A stretch of 64,000 nucleotides of DNA from contig AP012044.1 of the NCBI GenBank assembly GCA_000283575.1, positions 1,860,001-1,924,000 of the forward strand, read 5' to 3'. This DNA comes from Oscillibacter valericigenes Sjm18-20 (lineage in GTDB: Bacteria; Bacillota; Clostridia; Oscillospirales; Oscillospiraceae). Positions 11,558 through 20,075 of this stretch are shown here, one piece after another; position 1 is the first letter of the stretch; the number at the start of each line of letters is the position of its first letter. The notes under the pieces are model-generated. The model was not told the origin of the DNA. It saw only the letters and a program-made list of their open reading frames with translations, and ran no database searches. The position numbers and the translations under genes are program-made.

Positions 11558-12238
11558 ATGCGGTATGGGAGGATACTTTCCGGTCGTTTTGTGGAGCGGC
11601 CAAACCGCTTCATCGCATTGGTGGACACAGGGGAGGGCTGTCAGGTCTGTCATGTGAAAAACACAGGCCGCTGCCGGGAGTTGCTGGTGCCGGGGGCAAC
11701 GGTTTATCTGGAGCGTGCGGAGAACCCAGACAGAAAGACTGCCTATGACTTGATTGCCGTGGAAAAAGGGGACATGCTTATCAACATGGACGCCCAGGCT
11801 CCCAACCGCGTCTTCGGAGAATGGGCAGCCGCGGGCGGTTTTGTACCGGATTTAAAAATACTGAAACCGGAGTATGTTTTCGGTGCGTCCCGCATCGATT
11901 TTTGCTTGGAAACAGCACGGGGGCTGCATCTGGTGGAGGTCAAGGGTGTGACGTTGGAGAAAAACGGACACGCCCGATTTCCCGACGCCCCCACGGAGCG
12001 GGGCGTCAAGCACATCCATGAGCTGCAAGGCGCTGTAGGGCAGGGACTGGAGGCCACCTTGTTCTTCGTGGTACAGATGGAGGGTATAACGGATGTAGCT
12101 CCCAATGACGTGACGCACCCCGCTTTTGGTGCGGCGCTGCGGGCGGCGGCAGACGCAGGAGTACATGTGCGGGCATTTGACTGCAAAGTGACGCCGGACA
12201 GCGTTGTAATCCGGCGGGAAATTCCTGTGATCTTATGA
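11558..12238 (+). CDS. sfsA: SfsA family protein (sugar fermentation stimulation protein homolog)
   Basis: The 226-residue protein has the full SfsA layout. An OB-like N-terminus (RYGRILSGRFVERPNRFIALV, CHVKNTGRCRELL) leads into a nuclease-like domain with SRIDFCLE and LVEVKGVTLE, followed by ARFPDAPTERGVKHI. The D-x(n)-E-x-K pattern is that of a PD-(D/E)XK fold, and the family binds DNA; its physiological role is uncertain. ATG 11558 follows GGGGAG by about seven bases and gives the usual family length; an in-frame ATG at 11495 would add an atypical leader. mntP follows 25 bp later, probably in the same transcript. Confidence 0.92.
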   Translation: MRYGRILSGRFVERPNRFIALVDTGEGCQVCHVKNTGRCRELLVPGATVYLERAENPDRKTAYDLIAVEKGDMLINMDAQAPNRVFGEWAAAGGFVPDLKILKPEYVFGASRIDFCLETARGLHLVEVKGVTLEKNGHARFPDAPTERGVKHIHELQGAVGQGLEATLFFVVQMEGITDVAPNDVTHPAFGAALRAAADAGVHVRAFDCKVTPDSVVIRREIPVIL

Positions 12239-12263
12239 TTTATCAAGATAGGAGCGAGCTTCC

Positions 12264-12836
12264 TTGGGGCTTTTTGAACTTTTTCTGATTGGCGTGGGAT
12301 TGTCCATGGACGCTTTCGCAGTGGCGATTTGCCAGGGGTTGTGTATGCGGAAGTTTAGTTTTCAATATGCATTCGTAATTGCTTTGTTTTTCGGCGGATT
12401 TCAGGCGATTATGCCCTTCCTTGGCTGGATTCTGGGGTCCCGGTTTGCCGGATATATCCAAAGCGTGGATCACTGGGTGGCTTTTGCACTGTTGCTGGTC
12501 ATCGGCGGGAATATGGTAAGAGAGAGTACGGGGAGAGAAGAGGAGACAAAGTGCGCCGTGGAGGTACGCATGGACCTGAAACGCCTGACGGTCTTGGCGG
12601 TAGCCACCAGCATTGATGCGCTGGCGGTGGGGGTGACCTTTGCGTTTTTAAATGTAAAGATCGTTCCGGCTGTTTTCATCATCGGAGTTATCACATTTCT
12701 GCTGTCCCTGATCGGCGTGGCGGTGGGAAACTTCTTTGGGGCGCGCTACAAACGCCATGCGGAGTTTACCGGGGGTGTCATCCTGATTTTATTGGGTGCA
12801 AAGATTTTGCTGGAGCATCTGGGTGTTTTCTCCTGA
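12264..12836 (+). CDS. mntP: Manganese efflux pump MntP
   Basis: A 190-residue, six-helix membrane protein of the MntP (YebN, DUF204) family. The two internal repeats each carry the signature: [13 protein letters not shown] near residue 15 and [13 protein letters not shown] near residue 115. The conserved aspartates in those helices are expected to bind Mn(II) for export. The start is TTG 12264 after AGGAG; no ATG is available upstream. The 25-bp gap to sfsA leaves no room for the yybP-ykoY riboswitch that often controls this gene. Confidence 0.92.
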   Translation: MGLFELFLIGVGLSMDAFAVAICQGLCMRKFSFQYAFVIALFFGGFQAIMPFLGWILGSRFAGYIQSVDHWVAFALLLVIGGNMVRESTGREEETKCAVEVRMDLKRLTVLAVATSIDALAVGVTFAFLNVKIVPAVFIIGVITFLLSLIGVAVGNFFGARYKRHAEFTGGVILILLGAKILLEHLGVFS

Positions 12837-12848
12837 GCACATATATGG

Positions 12849-12898
12849 AATACCGGAGGGAGGAGCCGTTTACATCGGTTCCTCCCCGGTATTTTTTT
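12849..12898 (+). terminator. Rho-independent terminator after mntP
   Basis: The interrupted stem ATACCGG..GGGAGGA with TCCTCCC..CCGGTAT is followed by seven T. It overlaps the region just before the next gene. Confidence 0.85.
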
Positions 12899-12937
12899 GC
12901 CCTGCGCTCATATCCTTCGTTCAGGAGGGGGAGTGAC

Positions 12938-13882
12938 ATGGACTGTCTGTGGTCGATGCTTGGTGGCATCATTTTGTTCCTGTTCGGCATGACGCTGCTG
13001 GGAGAACATTTGCGGAAACTGAGCGGCGGTCGGGCGGCACAGGCACTGCGCCGGGTGACGGACAGCCGTTGGAGGGGAGCACTTCTGGGTTTTGCCGTGA
13101 CGGCGGTGGTCCAATCCTCCTCTGCGGTCACGGTACTGGCTGTTTCCTTGGCGGATGTGGGAATTCTGAGCCTCCACCAGATCGTTCCGGTACTGATCGG
13201 AAGCAACGTGGGGACCACCGCCACGGCGTGGCTGCTATGTCTTCGCGCGGGGACTTCCACTGCCGACTCGGCTCTGACGGTGGTGACGGCGTGTATAGGT
13301 CTCTTGCTTTACCTGCTGGTTCCCAAACGCCGAGCCTGGGGGGGAATGCTGCTGGGCCTGTTTTTACTGCTGACCGGGATGGAGCGGATGACTGCCTCGG
13401 CTATGCCCTTGGCAGAGACAGAGGCTTTCTACCGTTTGACGGCGCTGGCGGTCCATCCGCTGCGGGCTGTGCTGGTGGGAACGGCAGTCACCGGTTTTCT
13501 ACAGAGCTCCAGCGCCGCCATTGGACTTTTGCAGGCTTTTTCCGCCACGGGGTCGATGTCATGGAATGTGGGTGTGCCGCTGGTACTGGGCGGAAATATC
13601 GGTACTTGCTTCACGGTGCTGCTGGCCTCCATCGGAGGCGGGCCGAACGCAAAACGGGCAGCGCTGGCTCATCTGCGGTTCAATCTGCTGGGGACGGCGG
13701 TGTTGTTGCCGCTGTGGCTGAGCGTTGGAGGAGCGTCCTTGGGGGATTGCCCTATCGGCCCGGTGGAGGTCGCCGCCGTCCACACGGTGTTCAACCTGCT
13801 CTCTGCGGTGGTGCTCCTTCCGCTTTCCGACTACCTGACGGGCTTTTTCCCGTTCCCGTCGGCGCGTAGAAAACGGGCCTGA
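12938..13882 (+). CDS. Na/Pi cotransporter family protein, no PhoU domain
   Basis: The 314-residue membrane protein has the duplicated Na_Pi_cotrans (PF02690) half-repeats. The first is at about residues 5-150, with GGIILFLFGMTLLGE and the QSSSAVTVL motif. The second is at about 165-305, with QSSSAAIGLLQAF and GGNIGTCFT. These QSSS motifs are the signature of the NptA/SLC34 group. Many bacterial relatives carry a C-terminal PhoU-like domain that is absent here. ATG 12938 follows AGGAGGGGG. It could import phosphate with sodium; transport is inferred from the family. Confidence 0.88.
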   Translation: MDCLWSMLGGIILFLFGMTLLGEHLRKLSGGRAAQALRRVTDSRWRGALLGFAVTAVVQSSSAVTVLAVSLADVGILSLHQIVPVLIGSNVGTTATAWLLCLRAGTSTADSALTVVTACIGLLLYLLVPKRRAWGGMLLGLFLLLTGMERMTASAMPLAETEAFYRLTALAVHPLRAVLVGTAVTGFLQSSSAAIGLLQAFSATGSMSWNVGVPLVLGGNIGTCFTVLLASIGGGPNAKRAALAHLRFNLLGTAVLLPLWLSVGGASLGDCPIGPVEVAAVHTVFNLLSAVVLLPLSDYLTGFFPFPSARRKRA

Positions 13883-13902
13883 TCCTGGCTGGTAGGAGAG
13901 GG

Positions 13903-13943
13903 GAAAAAAACGCCGTGCGGGACCGATTCGGTCCCGCACGGCG
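13903..13943 (-). terminator. gdhA terminator
   Basis: The perfect stem CGCCGTGCGGGACCGA with its complement (13911-13943) is followed by seven T on the minus strand. It lies 30 bp beyond the gdhA stop and also separates the convergent Na/Pi gene. Confidence 0.92.
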
Positions 13944-13974
13944 CGGATGTATGATTTTACAAAAGAGCAGATAT

Positions 13975-15327
13975 TTAGAAAATACCCTGAGCCATCATGG
14001 CGTCGGCCACTCTCTGGAAGCCCGCGATATTGGCACCGGCCACCAAATCATAGCCCAAACCATAACGCTCGGCGACTTCAACGGAAGAGGCATAGATGTT
14101 CTTCATGATGCCGTGCAGCTTCTTATCCACTTCCTCCGCAGTCCAGTACAGACGCTCGGCGTTCTGCGCCATCTCCAACTCAGAGACGGAAACGCCGCCG
14201 GCATTGACAGCCTTGGAAGGAGCAACCACCATGTGCTTCTGCTTCTTCAAGAACTCCAGAGCGTCATTGGTGGTGGGCATATTGGCCACCTCAATGTAAT
14301 ACTTCACACCGGACTCGGCGATCTTCTTTGCCCACTCCATGTTGACGTCGTTCTGGGTGGCGGCGGGCATATAGATATCCACGTCCTTGTGGCCCCAGTG
14401 CTTGGTGCCAGCGACGAACTCGCAGCCAAACTTGTCGGCGTAGGGCTTGCAGTGCATGGGATCCTTGGCACGCATCTCAAGAATGAAGTTCAGCTTCTCG
14501 TCGGTGTCGATGCCGTCGGGATCGTGGACGTAGCCGTCGGGACCGGCCATATAGGTGACCTTGGCGCCCAGCTCGGCGGCCTTCTTCATGATGCCCCAGC
14601 CTACATTGCCATAACCGGAGACACCGATGCGCTTACCCTTGATGTCCTCGCCGTCGTGCTTGAGCACTTCGCACAGATAATAGACAGCGCCGTAACCAGT
14701 AGCCTCGGGACGGAGAATGGAACCGCCAGAGGTAACGGATTTGCCACTCAGAGCACCAAACTCGGAGGCACCCACCAGACGGCGATACTGTCCATACAGA
14801 TAACCGATCTCACGGCCACCGCAGCCCAGATCTCCGGCGGGGCAGTCGATGTCCTGGCCAATATGGCGATACAACTCGGTCATAAAGGCCTGGCAAAAAC
14901 GCATGACCTCACCATCGCTGCGGCCGCGGGGATCGAAGTCAGAACCACCCTTGGCACCGCCGATGGGCAGACCGGTCAGAGCATCCTTATAGACCTGCTC
15001 AAAACCCAGGAACTTGATGATGGAAAGGTTAACGGAGGGATCAAAACGCAGACCACCCTTATAGGGGCCGAGTGCTCCGTTGTACTGTACACGGTAGCCA
15101 CGGTTGACCTGATAGTCACCCTTATCGTCCAGCCAAGTAACGCGGAACTCCACGGTACGCTCGGGCTCGACCATCCGCTCAAGCAGTTTGACCTTCTCAT
15201 ACTCGGGATGTGCGTTAATCGCAGGTTCCAAAGAGGTCAGAACTTCCTCCACGGTCTGCAGAAACTCGGGCTCATTGGCGTTTTTGGCTTTCACATTTTC
15301 GAGCACGCTGGCAAGATATGCATTCAT
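13975..15327 (-). CDS. gdhA: NADP-type glutamate dehydrogenase
   Basis: The 450-residue hexameric-type enzyme interconverts glutamate with 2-oxoglutarate and ammonia. The substrate domain has YKGGLRFDP (K90), K114, and PIGGAKGGSDFDP with catalytic K126, followed by PAGDLGCGGREIGYLYGQYRR. The nucleotide domain has the glycine-rich GVSGYGNVGWG. Family length is complete. ATG 15327 follows AAGGAGGA. The gene is alone, with its own promoter and terminator. A long antisense frame covers it, which is a codon-usage artefact common for this gene. Confidence 0.96.
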   Translation of the reverse strand: MNAYLASVLENVKAKNANEPEFLQTVEEVLTSLEPAINAHPEYEKVKLLERMVEPERTVEFRVTWLDDKGDYQVNRGYRVQYNGALGPYKGGLRFDPSVNLSIIKFLGFEQVYKDALTGLPIGGAKGGSDFDPRGRSDGEVMRFCQAFMTELYRHIGQDIDCPAGDLGCGGREIGYLYGQYRRLVGASEFGALSGKSVTSGGSILRPEATGYGAVYYLCEVLKHDGEDIKGKRIGVSGYGNVGWGIMKKAAELGAKVTYMAGPDGYVHDPDGIDTDEKLNFILEMRAKDPMHCKPYADKFGCEFVAGTKHWGHKDVDIYMPAATQNDVNMEWAKKIAESGVKYYIEVANMPTTNDALEFLKKQKHMVVAPSKAVNAGGVSVSELEMAQNAERLYWTAEEVDKKLHGIMKNIYASSVEVAERYGLGYDLVAGANIAGFQRVADAMMAQGIF

Positions 15328-15403
15328 TAAAAATTTCCTCCTTCATTTTTAAACGGCAATTTTTTGTATAAATCAACCAAAGCTTCCATTTGTCGCTATA
15401 AGT

Positions 15404-15432
15404 ATTCTAGCACTTCTTATGCTTGGAAGCAA
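15404..15432 (-). promoter_or_regulatory. Predicted gdhA promoter
   Basis: On the minus strand TTGCTT, a 17-bp spacer and TAGAAT lie about 75 bp before the gdhA start. The 318-bp divergent gap to the phosphoribosyltransferase gene holds only the two promoters. Confidence 0.55.
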
Positions 15433-15557
15433 GCCTACATTTCTTCATATGGGCTATTTTCTTTTGGTATAACGAGAAAAATCATGCAGGTTTTTGTGCA
15501 TTTCACCATACAAAATGCAAGATTTACGTCTTTTAACGGAAGATTGTCTTTTCTGGA

Positions 15558-15585
15558 TTGACATTTTTCCACGAAATTATATAAT
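15558..15585 (+). promoter_or_regulatory. Predicted promoter of the phosphoribosyltransferase gene
   Basis: TTGACA (15558-15563), 16-bp spacer, TATAAT (15580-15585). Both hexamers are consensus. Confidence 0.75.
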
Positions 15586-15646
15586 ACCTAGTGTTTAAGA
15601 ACCGGTGGTCAATCAGAAATACGACTGTTTTTGGAGGCGTTTTAAT

Positions 15647-16213
15647 ATGCGGCACACTTATAGGACGACGATTGCGGGGCTGGAGCGGGAGCTTCCCATC
15701 TGCAAGGTGACTGACGATTTGTATATTGGAGCATTCATCTGCTTTGGCGACGCGGAGATCACCGTCGCCTGCGCCCGGGAGCTCTTGAAGCTGGTTCCCG
15801 CGGCCGACTATGATTATATGCTTACGGCTGAGGCCAAGAGCATTCCCCTGATCCATGAGATGGCCCGTCAGTCCGGCGCGGTCAAATACTTCATCGCCCG
15901 TAAGGGCCCCAAGGTTTATATGCCTGACCCCATTCATGTGGAGGATCAGTCGATCACCACTACCGGGACGCAGAAATTGTATCTTGGCCGGGACGACGCG
16001 GATATGATCCGGGGAAAACGGGTTCTGCTGGTAGACGACGTGATCTCCACCGGCGGGTCCATGCAGGCCATGGAAAAGCTGGTGGGGCTGGCCCGAGGAA
16101 CCGTGGCGGGCCGCATTGCGGTTTTGGCAGAGGGGGACGCCCAGAAACGGAACGACATTCAATTTCTGGCTCCGCTGCCGGTGTTTAACGCAGACGGAAC
16201 GGTTAAGAAATAA
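15647..16213 (+). CDS. Adenine phosphoribosyltransferase-like protein
   Basis: The 188-residue type I phosphoribosyltransferase has the PRPP-binding loop VLLVDDVISTGGS at residues 126-138. An Apt-like core precedes it: LTAEAKSIPLIHEMA near residue 60, then YFIARKGPKVYM near 81. It probably joins adenine or another purine to PRPP for salvage, but the N-terminus differs from classic Apt, so the base is not certain. ATG 15647 follows TTTGGAGG by nine bases. It is a single-gene unit with consensus promoter and terminator. Confidence 0.82.
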   Translation: MRHTYRTTIAGLERELPICKVTDDLYIGAFICFGDAEITVACARELLKLVPAADYDYMLTAEAKSIPLIHEMARQSGAVKYFIARKGPKVYMPDPIHVEDQSITTTGTQKLYLGRDDADMIRGKRVLLVDDVISTGGSMQAMEKLVGLARGTVAGRIAVLAEGDAQKRNDIQFLAPLPVFNADGTVKK

Positions 16214-16218
16214 AAAAT

Positions 16219-16254
16219 GGGGAGACGGCGATAAACCGTCTCCCCCTCTTTTTT
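16219..16254 (+). terminator. Rho-independent terminator
   Basis: GGGGAGACGG pairs with CCGTCTCCCC, followed by CTCTTTTTT. It lies between two convergent genes. Confidence 0.92.
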
Positions 16255-16272
16255 GTGCAGTGTGCCCATGGG

Positions 16273-16845
16273 TTACAAAATTATCTCCGCGTATTTTGCC
16301 CGATCCCGGTCAATTTGTTTTTGATAGCGGTCGGCCTCGGAGAAGACACAGCCGCAATACTTCTGCATATAAAATCCAAGCTCCCGTGCCCGCTGGTTCC
16401 CGGCGCGGAAATTGGGGCGAAAGTCCCGGTACAGAAATCTGACCCCGTACTGCTTTGCAAACCGCTCCGCCGCTTCGGCGATCTTGTCGTGGTTTTGGTA
16501 GACGGAAGCCAGCAGGGTGGAGGTAAACGCCTCATATCCATGCTCCGCGGCGTATCGCGCGGTCTCCTCCACACGGTGCTCATAGCAGTAGGTACAGCGG
16601 TGGTCAATGTCCTCCGCCACGTGGCGGACAAAGTCACGGAGACCGTATTCCTCATGGACGATCAGTTTCATATTGATCGTGGGCGCGTACTCCGCCAGAC
16701 AGTCCCGGCGGGCCTGATATTCCTTCCAGGGGTGGATGTTGGGGTTGTACCAAAAGGCCGTGGGCTCGATGCCCTCCGCCCGCAGGGGTTCGATGCAGGA
16801 AAGAGAGCAGGGCGCACAGCAGCAGTGCAGCAAAACGGAATCCAT
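16273..16845 (-). CDS. queH: Epoxyqueuosine reductase QueH
   Basis: The 190-residue QueH (DUF208) enzyme reduces epoxyqueuosine in tRNA to queuosine. Its metal-site cysteines are visible: LLHCCCAPC near residue 8, the CTYC motif followed by YEHR near residue 86, and YCGC near residue 163. NPNIHPWKEYQAR and TSTLLASVYQNHDKI are family motifs. ATG 16845 is preceded by GAGGTG at good spacing; an in-frame GTG four codons upstream lies inside that ribosome site. The prophage integration site lies just upstream of this gene. Confidence 0.92.
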   Translation of the reverse strand: MDSVLLHCCCAPCSLSCIEPLRAEGIEPTAFWYNPNIHPWKEYQARRDCLAEYAPTINMKLIVHEEYGLRDFVRHVAEDIDHRCTYCYEHRVEETARYAAEHGYEAFTSTLLASVYQNHDKIAEAAERFAKQYGVRFLYRDFRPNFRAGNQRARELGFYMQKYCGCVFSEADRYQKQIDRDRAKYAEIIL

Positions 16846-16936
16846 AAAGCGTGTCACCTCACAGCCAGTATAGCAGACAGCGCGGTTCGGCGCAAGGGTA
16901 TGATCTTCTGAAAAATAAACGATTCAATAAACGTGA

Positions 16937-16953
16937 TCTTAACGCACACTTAA
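16937..16953. repeat. Prophage attachment site, left copy (attL core)
   Basis: The 17-bp string TCTTAACGCACACTTAA occurs here and at 56946-56962, in the same orientation, with the integrase gene just inside this copy. The core is a partial dyad (TTAA at both ends). Confidence 0.85.
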
Positions 16954-17001
16954 GAATTTTCAATTAAAACACGTTGATAGTCAATGAGTTGAGGCGGTAG
17001 T

Positions 17002-17033
17002 GATACTAACGTGTTACTAATACGATACTAACG
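17002..17033. promoter_or_regulatory. Integrase arm-type sites, left
   Basis: Three direct 10-mers GATACTAACG, GTTACTAATA and GATACTAACG are spaced 11 bp apart (17002, 17013, 17024), between the att core and the integrase stop. The same motif is repeated at the right end. Confidence 0.6.
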
Positions 17034-17048
17034 ATGGATAATTGGTGA

Positions 17049-18098
17049 TCATGCCAAAAGCAGAAGAGCATTCCGTAATTGCTCCAAATCGGTATGTGTA
17101 TAGTGCTCCGTCACGTTGCCGTCCGCGTGCCCCAACAGTCTCTTGATCTCCAAATCCGGTGCGCCTGCTTCGTGCAGTCGGGTGGCAAACGTATGTCGGC
17201 ACCAATGCGGCGTCGCCTGCGGTACGCCGATCTCACCTACTACACGCTTAAATAATTTTTCACGATACGAATTGGCGGATATAGGCTTACCGTTTTTCTT
17301 ACAGACAATTGACGCGCCACCCTTGTTTAGCCAACGGTCCAAATAACACTTGATTTTCGGATGGACGGGAACCACGCGGTTCTTCCCAGCTGCGGTCTTG
17401 ATTCCACCCCTTAAAAAGTCCCCAGAGCGATCGTAAGAGAATGGGGTAAGCGATAAAAATTCATTGATTCGGAAGCCGGTGTAGCACAACATCAGCACCG
17501 TATCGGCCCAAGGAAAACCGGCTTTGGCCATCTGCTCCAGCTTAACCATCTGCAAATCGTCAAATGCTCCTTTTTCGTATTTCGCCGCAACAGATGGAAC
17601 TTGAACAAAAGAGGAATAATCCTTCATGACAATGTCACGCTCCATGGCATAATTGAAGAGGGCATGCATAAGCATCTTATCGTTCTGCATTGTGGATTTG
17701 GACATATTGTTTTTTGAGTCCTCGTCAATGATGGATTGCAGGTGATCGATGGTGAGATCGGCAACTCGCATATCTTTGTAACGCGACAGACGCCTCCAAC
17801 AGGCGCGGTAGGAGTCGACACCCTGTGGGCTGATTGTAGTGTACTTCCTGGGAGACCACAGGTCATAAATCTGCTGAAGCGTGACGGAGTATTTGTCTGC
17901 GCGAGGAGCAATCCCGGTGGCTTTGTCGTGATTGTAGGAGTCCAGCGCTTCCTGCGCTTCAGCCATCTTGCTATGGTAACTCAGGGCTGTTTGCTGCATC
18001 CGCCCCCATTTATCCACCACAGATATTTTGACCACGTATGGCCTCCGTCGATTCCCGGACAGCTTTACGATAGTCCCGGTTCCGTTCGCTCTGCGCAT
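17049..18098 (-). CDS. Prophage tyrosine recombinase (integrase)
   Basis: The 349-residue integrase catalyses attP x attB recombination. An N-terminal AP2/arm-binding-like region (residues 1-60) is followed by a SAM-like core-binding domain (about 70-165) and the catalytic domain. The active-site set is complete: R210 (YTGFRINEFL), K234, H298 and R301 (HWCRHTFATRLHEAG), H324 (LLGHADGNVT) and Y333 (EHYTH). It is transcribed toward attL as the last gene of the minus-strand lysogeny block. It differs from transposon Tn916-type integrases only in details I cannot rank without a search. Confidence 0.95.
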   Translation of the reverse strand: MRRANGTGTIVKLSGNRRRPYVVKISVVDKWGRMQQTALSYHSKMAEAQEALDSYNHDKATGIAPRADKYSVTLQQIYDLWSPRKYTTISPQGVDSYRACWRRLSRYKDMRVADLTIDHLQSIIDEDSKNNMSKSTMQNDKMLMHALFNYAMERDIVMKDYSSFVQVPSVAAKYEKGAFDDLQMVKLEQMAKAGFPWADTVLMLCYTGFRINEFLSLTPFSYDRSGDFLRGGIKTAAGKNRVVPVHPKIKCYLDRWLNKGGASIVCKKNGKPISANSYREKLFKRVVGEIGVPQATPHWCRHTFATRLHEAGAPDLEIKRLLGHADGNVTEHYTHTDLEQLRNALLLLA

Positions 18099-18151
18099 CT
18101 AATTACCTCCGGTTATCTGGTAAGCGCCGCCCGGAAGGGCGGCGCTTCGTT

Positions 18152-18460
18152 TTACTGTGCTTTCTTCAACTCTGCAACTTCCTGAGACAGCGCTTTAATG
18201 ACGGATTTCATAAAAGCCATCTCGTCTTCCAGCGCCTCTACACGGTTTTTAGGGGCGAGGGTTGCCAGCAGGTTAGCCTGCCCCTCGGCCAGAGCCTGAA
18301 GCTGGGGAAGGACAATGTTCTCCTGCGTGACCTCAATCTTTACTACGCGGTCACGCAGATCGGCCACGTCGGATTTCAAATCGGCTACGTCAGTTTTCAG
18401 CCCGGACACGTCGGACTGAATATAACCCAGAATTTCTAAAATCTTTTCTTCGTTGTTCAT
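18152..18460 (-). CDS. Small coiled-coil prophage protein
   Basis: 102 residues, almost entirely heptad repeats. The front half repeats a VSGLKTDVADLKSDVADLRD-like pattern, and the last 35 residues form a second coiled coil (VEALEDEMAFMKSVI). Small proteins of this kind often sit beside integrases in Clostridia prophages, with no known function. ATG 18460 has GAAGGG about eight bases upstream; a TTG two codons earlier is less likely. The RNA between this gene and the integrase can form a GCGCCGCCC hairpin that is repeated on both sides of the gene. Confidence 0.75.
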   Translation of the reverse strand: MNNEEKILEILGYIQSDVSGLKTDVADLKSDVADLRDRVVKIEVTQENIVLPQLQALAEGQANLLATLAPKNRVEALEDEMAFMKSVIKALSQEVAELKKAQ

Positions 18461-18500
18461 GTACAAATCCCTTCTGCGCCCGGAAGGGCGGCGCTAGTCT

Positions 18501-18776
18501 TTAAAGCACTTTCACATCGGCCCCGGTGCAAAGGCATTGAAGGCGGCCGGTTAGGCGGTTCCACTTCAACGAAATGTTTACGTCGGTGCTACTACTGAAA
18601 CGAATTTCAGCCTTTCGGAGAGCCGCCTTGAAAAGCAGGTGGTTTTCTCCGTCGGGAGCATCAATTTCCACAGACTGTCCGTCACCGATCCACGCGACTT
18701 CGGTTCCATTCAAAAAGGCTGTAATGGTCGGAACGGTAAAGCCGCCGTATTTTACTGCTGTAACATGAATTTTCAT
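18501..18776 (-). CDS. Hypothetical prophage protein
   Basis: 91 residues, beta-rich with alternating hydrophobic residues (VPTITAFLNGTEVAWIGDG). No motif is recognised. It starts 10 bp after the stop of the HsdR-N-like gene with an AAGAGG ribosome site, so the two are probably co-transcribed. It may be a small partner or immunity-type protein, but nothing in the sequence shows this. Confidence 0.7.
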   Translation of the reverse strand: MKIHVTAVKYGGFTVPTITAFLNGTEVAWIGDGQSVEIDAPDGENHLLFKAALRKAEIRFSSSTDVNISLKWNRLTGRLQCLCTGADVKVL

Positions 18777-18786
18777 GCTGCGCCTC

Positions 18787-19881
18787 TTACAGATACCGCT
18801 GCAATACAGCTGTTAGCGTTTCTTTATATTGGGAAAGATCGTAAATGTCCTTCAGCTGATACTTTGTATCATTTTTGTTTTCATCCGGAACGATCAACGT
18901 CTTCTGGGTGTCGGTTAGACGCAGTCGGCAAATCCACTTGCGAGTGTTTGCCTTGTAAAGGATGTTGATGTAAGACTCCGTATCCTTGTAAGTGATGTCA
19001 TGAATATCAACAATATCGGACAGTAAATTTTTGATGATAAAATATGCTTCCAATTCTTCTTCTGTCGTGACGATGTTGGGGGCTCTCTTTTCCGGTGTGT
19101 CTCCCTCCGATGTCTGCGGCGTTGTTGCAATGTCTTGTGGCTTGGCCCCGGCGACGGTTACGCTGCCCCCGGAGCCTCCAAGTGCCACTTTGATTTTATC
19201 ATTCATCATTTCACTGATCTGATCGTTCAGCGCCTTTTTCAGGATAGGCCGAAATTTATCCAGGACATTTTGTGTTTTCTGTCCAGAGTAGCACGATTGC
19301 AGAAAGAAACGGGTGAAGTCATCCGTCGGATTCTCCAGAAGAGCGGCAAAGATATCTTTAAACGAATGTACATACTTCAACTCAGACGCCGTACTGAAAA
19401 TGGAATCAATATCAAATTCAGACTTGCAGAATTTCTTCAGCTCAGGCACCTGATTATCCCGGATGTCCAGAATATTGATCGCCAAAAACGGATCGTCGTC
19501 CATCTTATTTTGATTGTCAAGATCGGTATAAAAGCGGTAAATAATACCGTTGGTGAGAATGGCAAATTTTGCGGGAGTGGTTCCAAAGTAGCGGAACAAC
19601 TGGGAGTCGTGCTTGTCCAGATTTTCAGAAGCGGCTTTGCACTCCACCAGAATAACTGGTTCACCATCTTTCATGATGGCGTAGTCTACCTTTTCACCCT
19701 TCTTAATACCAACATCAGCCGTGAATTCCGGAGTGAACTCCTGCGGGTTAAACACGTCGTAGCCCAGCATGGAGAAGAACGGCATAATTAAAGCGGTTTT
19801 TGTCGCCTCCTCTGTCTGGACAGTTTCCTGAAGGGATTCTGCCCTCTTGGTGAATTGTTTCAGCTGATCTACAAAATCCAT
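18787..19881 (-). CDS. HsdR N-terminal-like (PD-(D/E)XK) prophage protein
   Basis: The 364-residue protein resembles the type I restriction HsdR_N family. The nuclease-fold core at residues 55-95 has D66 (KVDYAIM), E80 and K82 (ILVECKAASENLDKH), then LFRYFGTTPAKFAILTNG. A linker of Ser, Gly, Pro and Thr (about 240-280) leads to a separate C-terminal domain. There is no helicase or methylase domain, so this is not a complete restriction enzyme. Stand-alone copies are common in lysogeny blocks and are suspected in superinfection exclusion; that role is inference. ATG 19881 follows GGGAGGAG, and a 19-bp palindrome lies just upstream. Confidence 0.8.
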   Translation of the reverse strand: MDFVDQLKQFTKRAESLQETVQTEEATKTALIMPFFSMLGYDVFNPQEFTPEFTADVGIKKGEKVDYAIMKDGEPVILVECKAASENLDKHDSQLFRYFGTTPAKFAILTNGIIYRFYTDLDNQNKMDDDPFLAINILDIRDNQVPELKKFCKSEFDIDSIFSTASELKYVHSFKDIFAALLENPTDDFTRFFLQSCYSGQKTQNVLDKFRPILKKALNDQISEMMNDKIKVALGGSGGSVTVAGAKPQDIATTPQTSEGDTPEKRAPNIVTTEEELEAYFIIKNLLSDIVDIHDITYKDTESYINILYKANTRKWICRLRLTDTQKTLIVPDENKNDTKYQLKDIYDLSQYKETLTAVLQRYL

Positions 19882-19897
19882 TCCCTTTCTCCTCCCG

Positions 19898-19916
19898 TGT
19901 GTCCAATTCGGGCACA
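19898..19916 (-). promoter_or_regulatory. 19-bp prophage palindrome, site 1
   Basis: TGTGTCCAATTCGGGCACA. It is identical to site 3 and is the exact reverse complement of sites 10 and 11. It lies directly before the ribosome site of the HsdR-N-like gene. Confidence 0.8.
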
Positions 19917-20075
19917 TTTTATTTTTTTCTGGTCTTATCACCAGTAGATAACTATAATGGAAAACGGTACCAATACATACGGGGCGCGCCGTAATAGGGG
20001 ATTTCCGTATGGACGCTACGTTAGAACTGGCCCTTGCGTTATTTGCCAACCTCTCAGAGGCTGACCAGCTAGACA

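Noticed and set aside
12239..12263. Possible yybP-ykoY manganese riboswitch before mntP
   Set aside because: Only 25 bp separate sfsA and mntP, too short for the aptamer.
13915..15330. A 471-residue plus-strand open frame antisense to gdhA
   Set aside because: It has no ribosome site and its composition mirrors gdhA codon use. Long antisense frames over glutamate dehydrogenase genes are a known artefact.
16393..16470. tRNA gene as prophage attachment site
   Set aside because: No tRNA lies near 16937 or 56946, and the att core is not tRNA-like.
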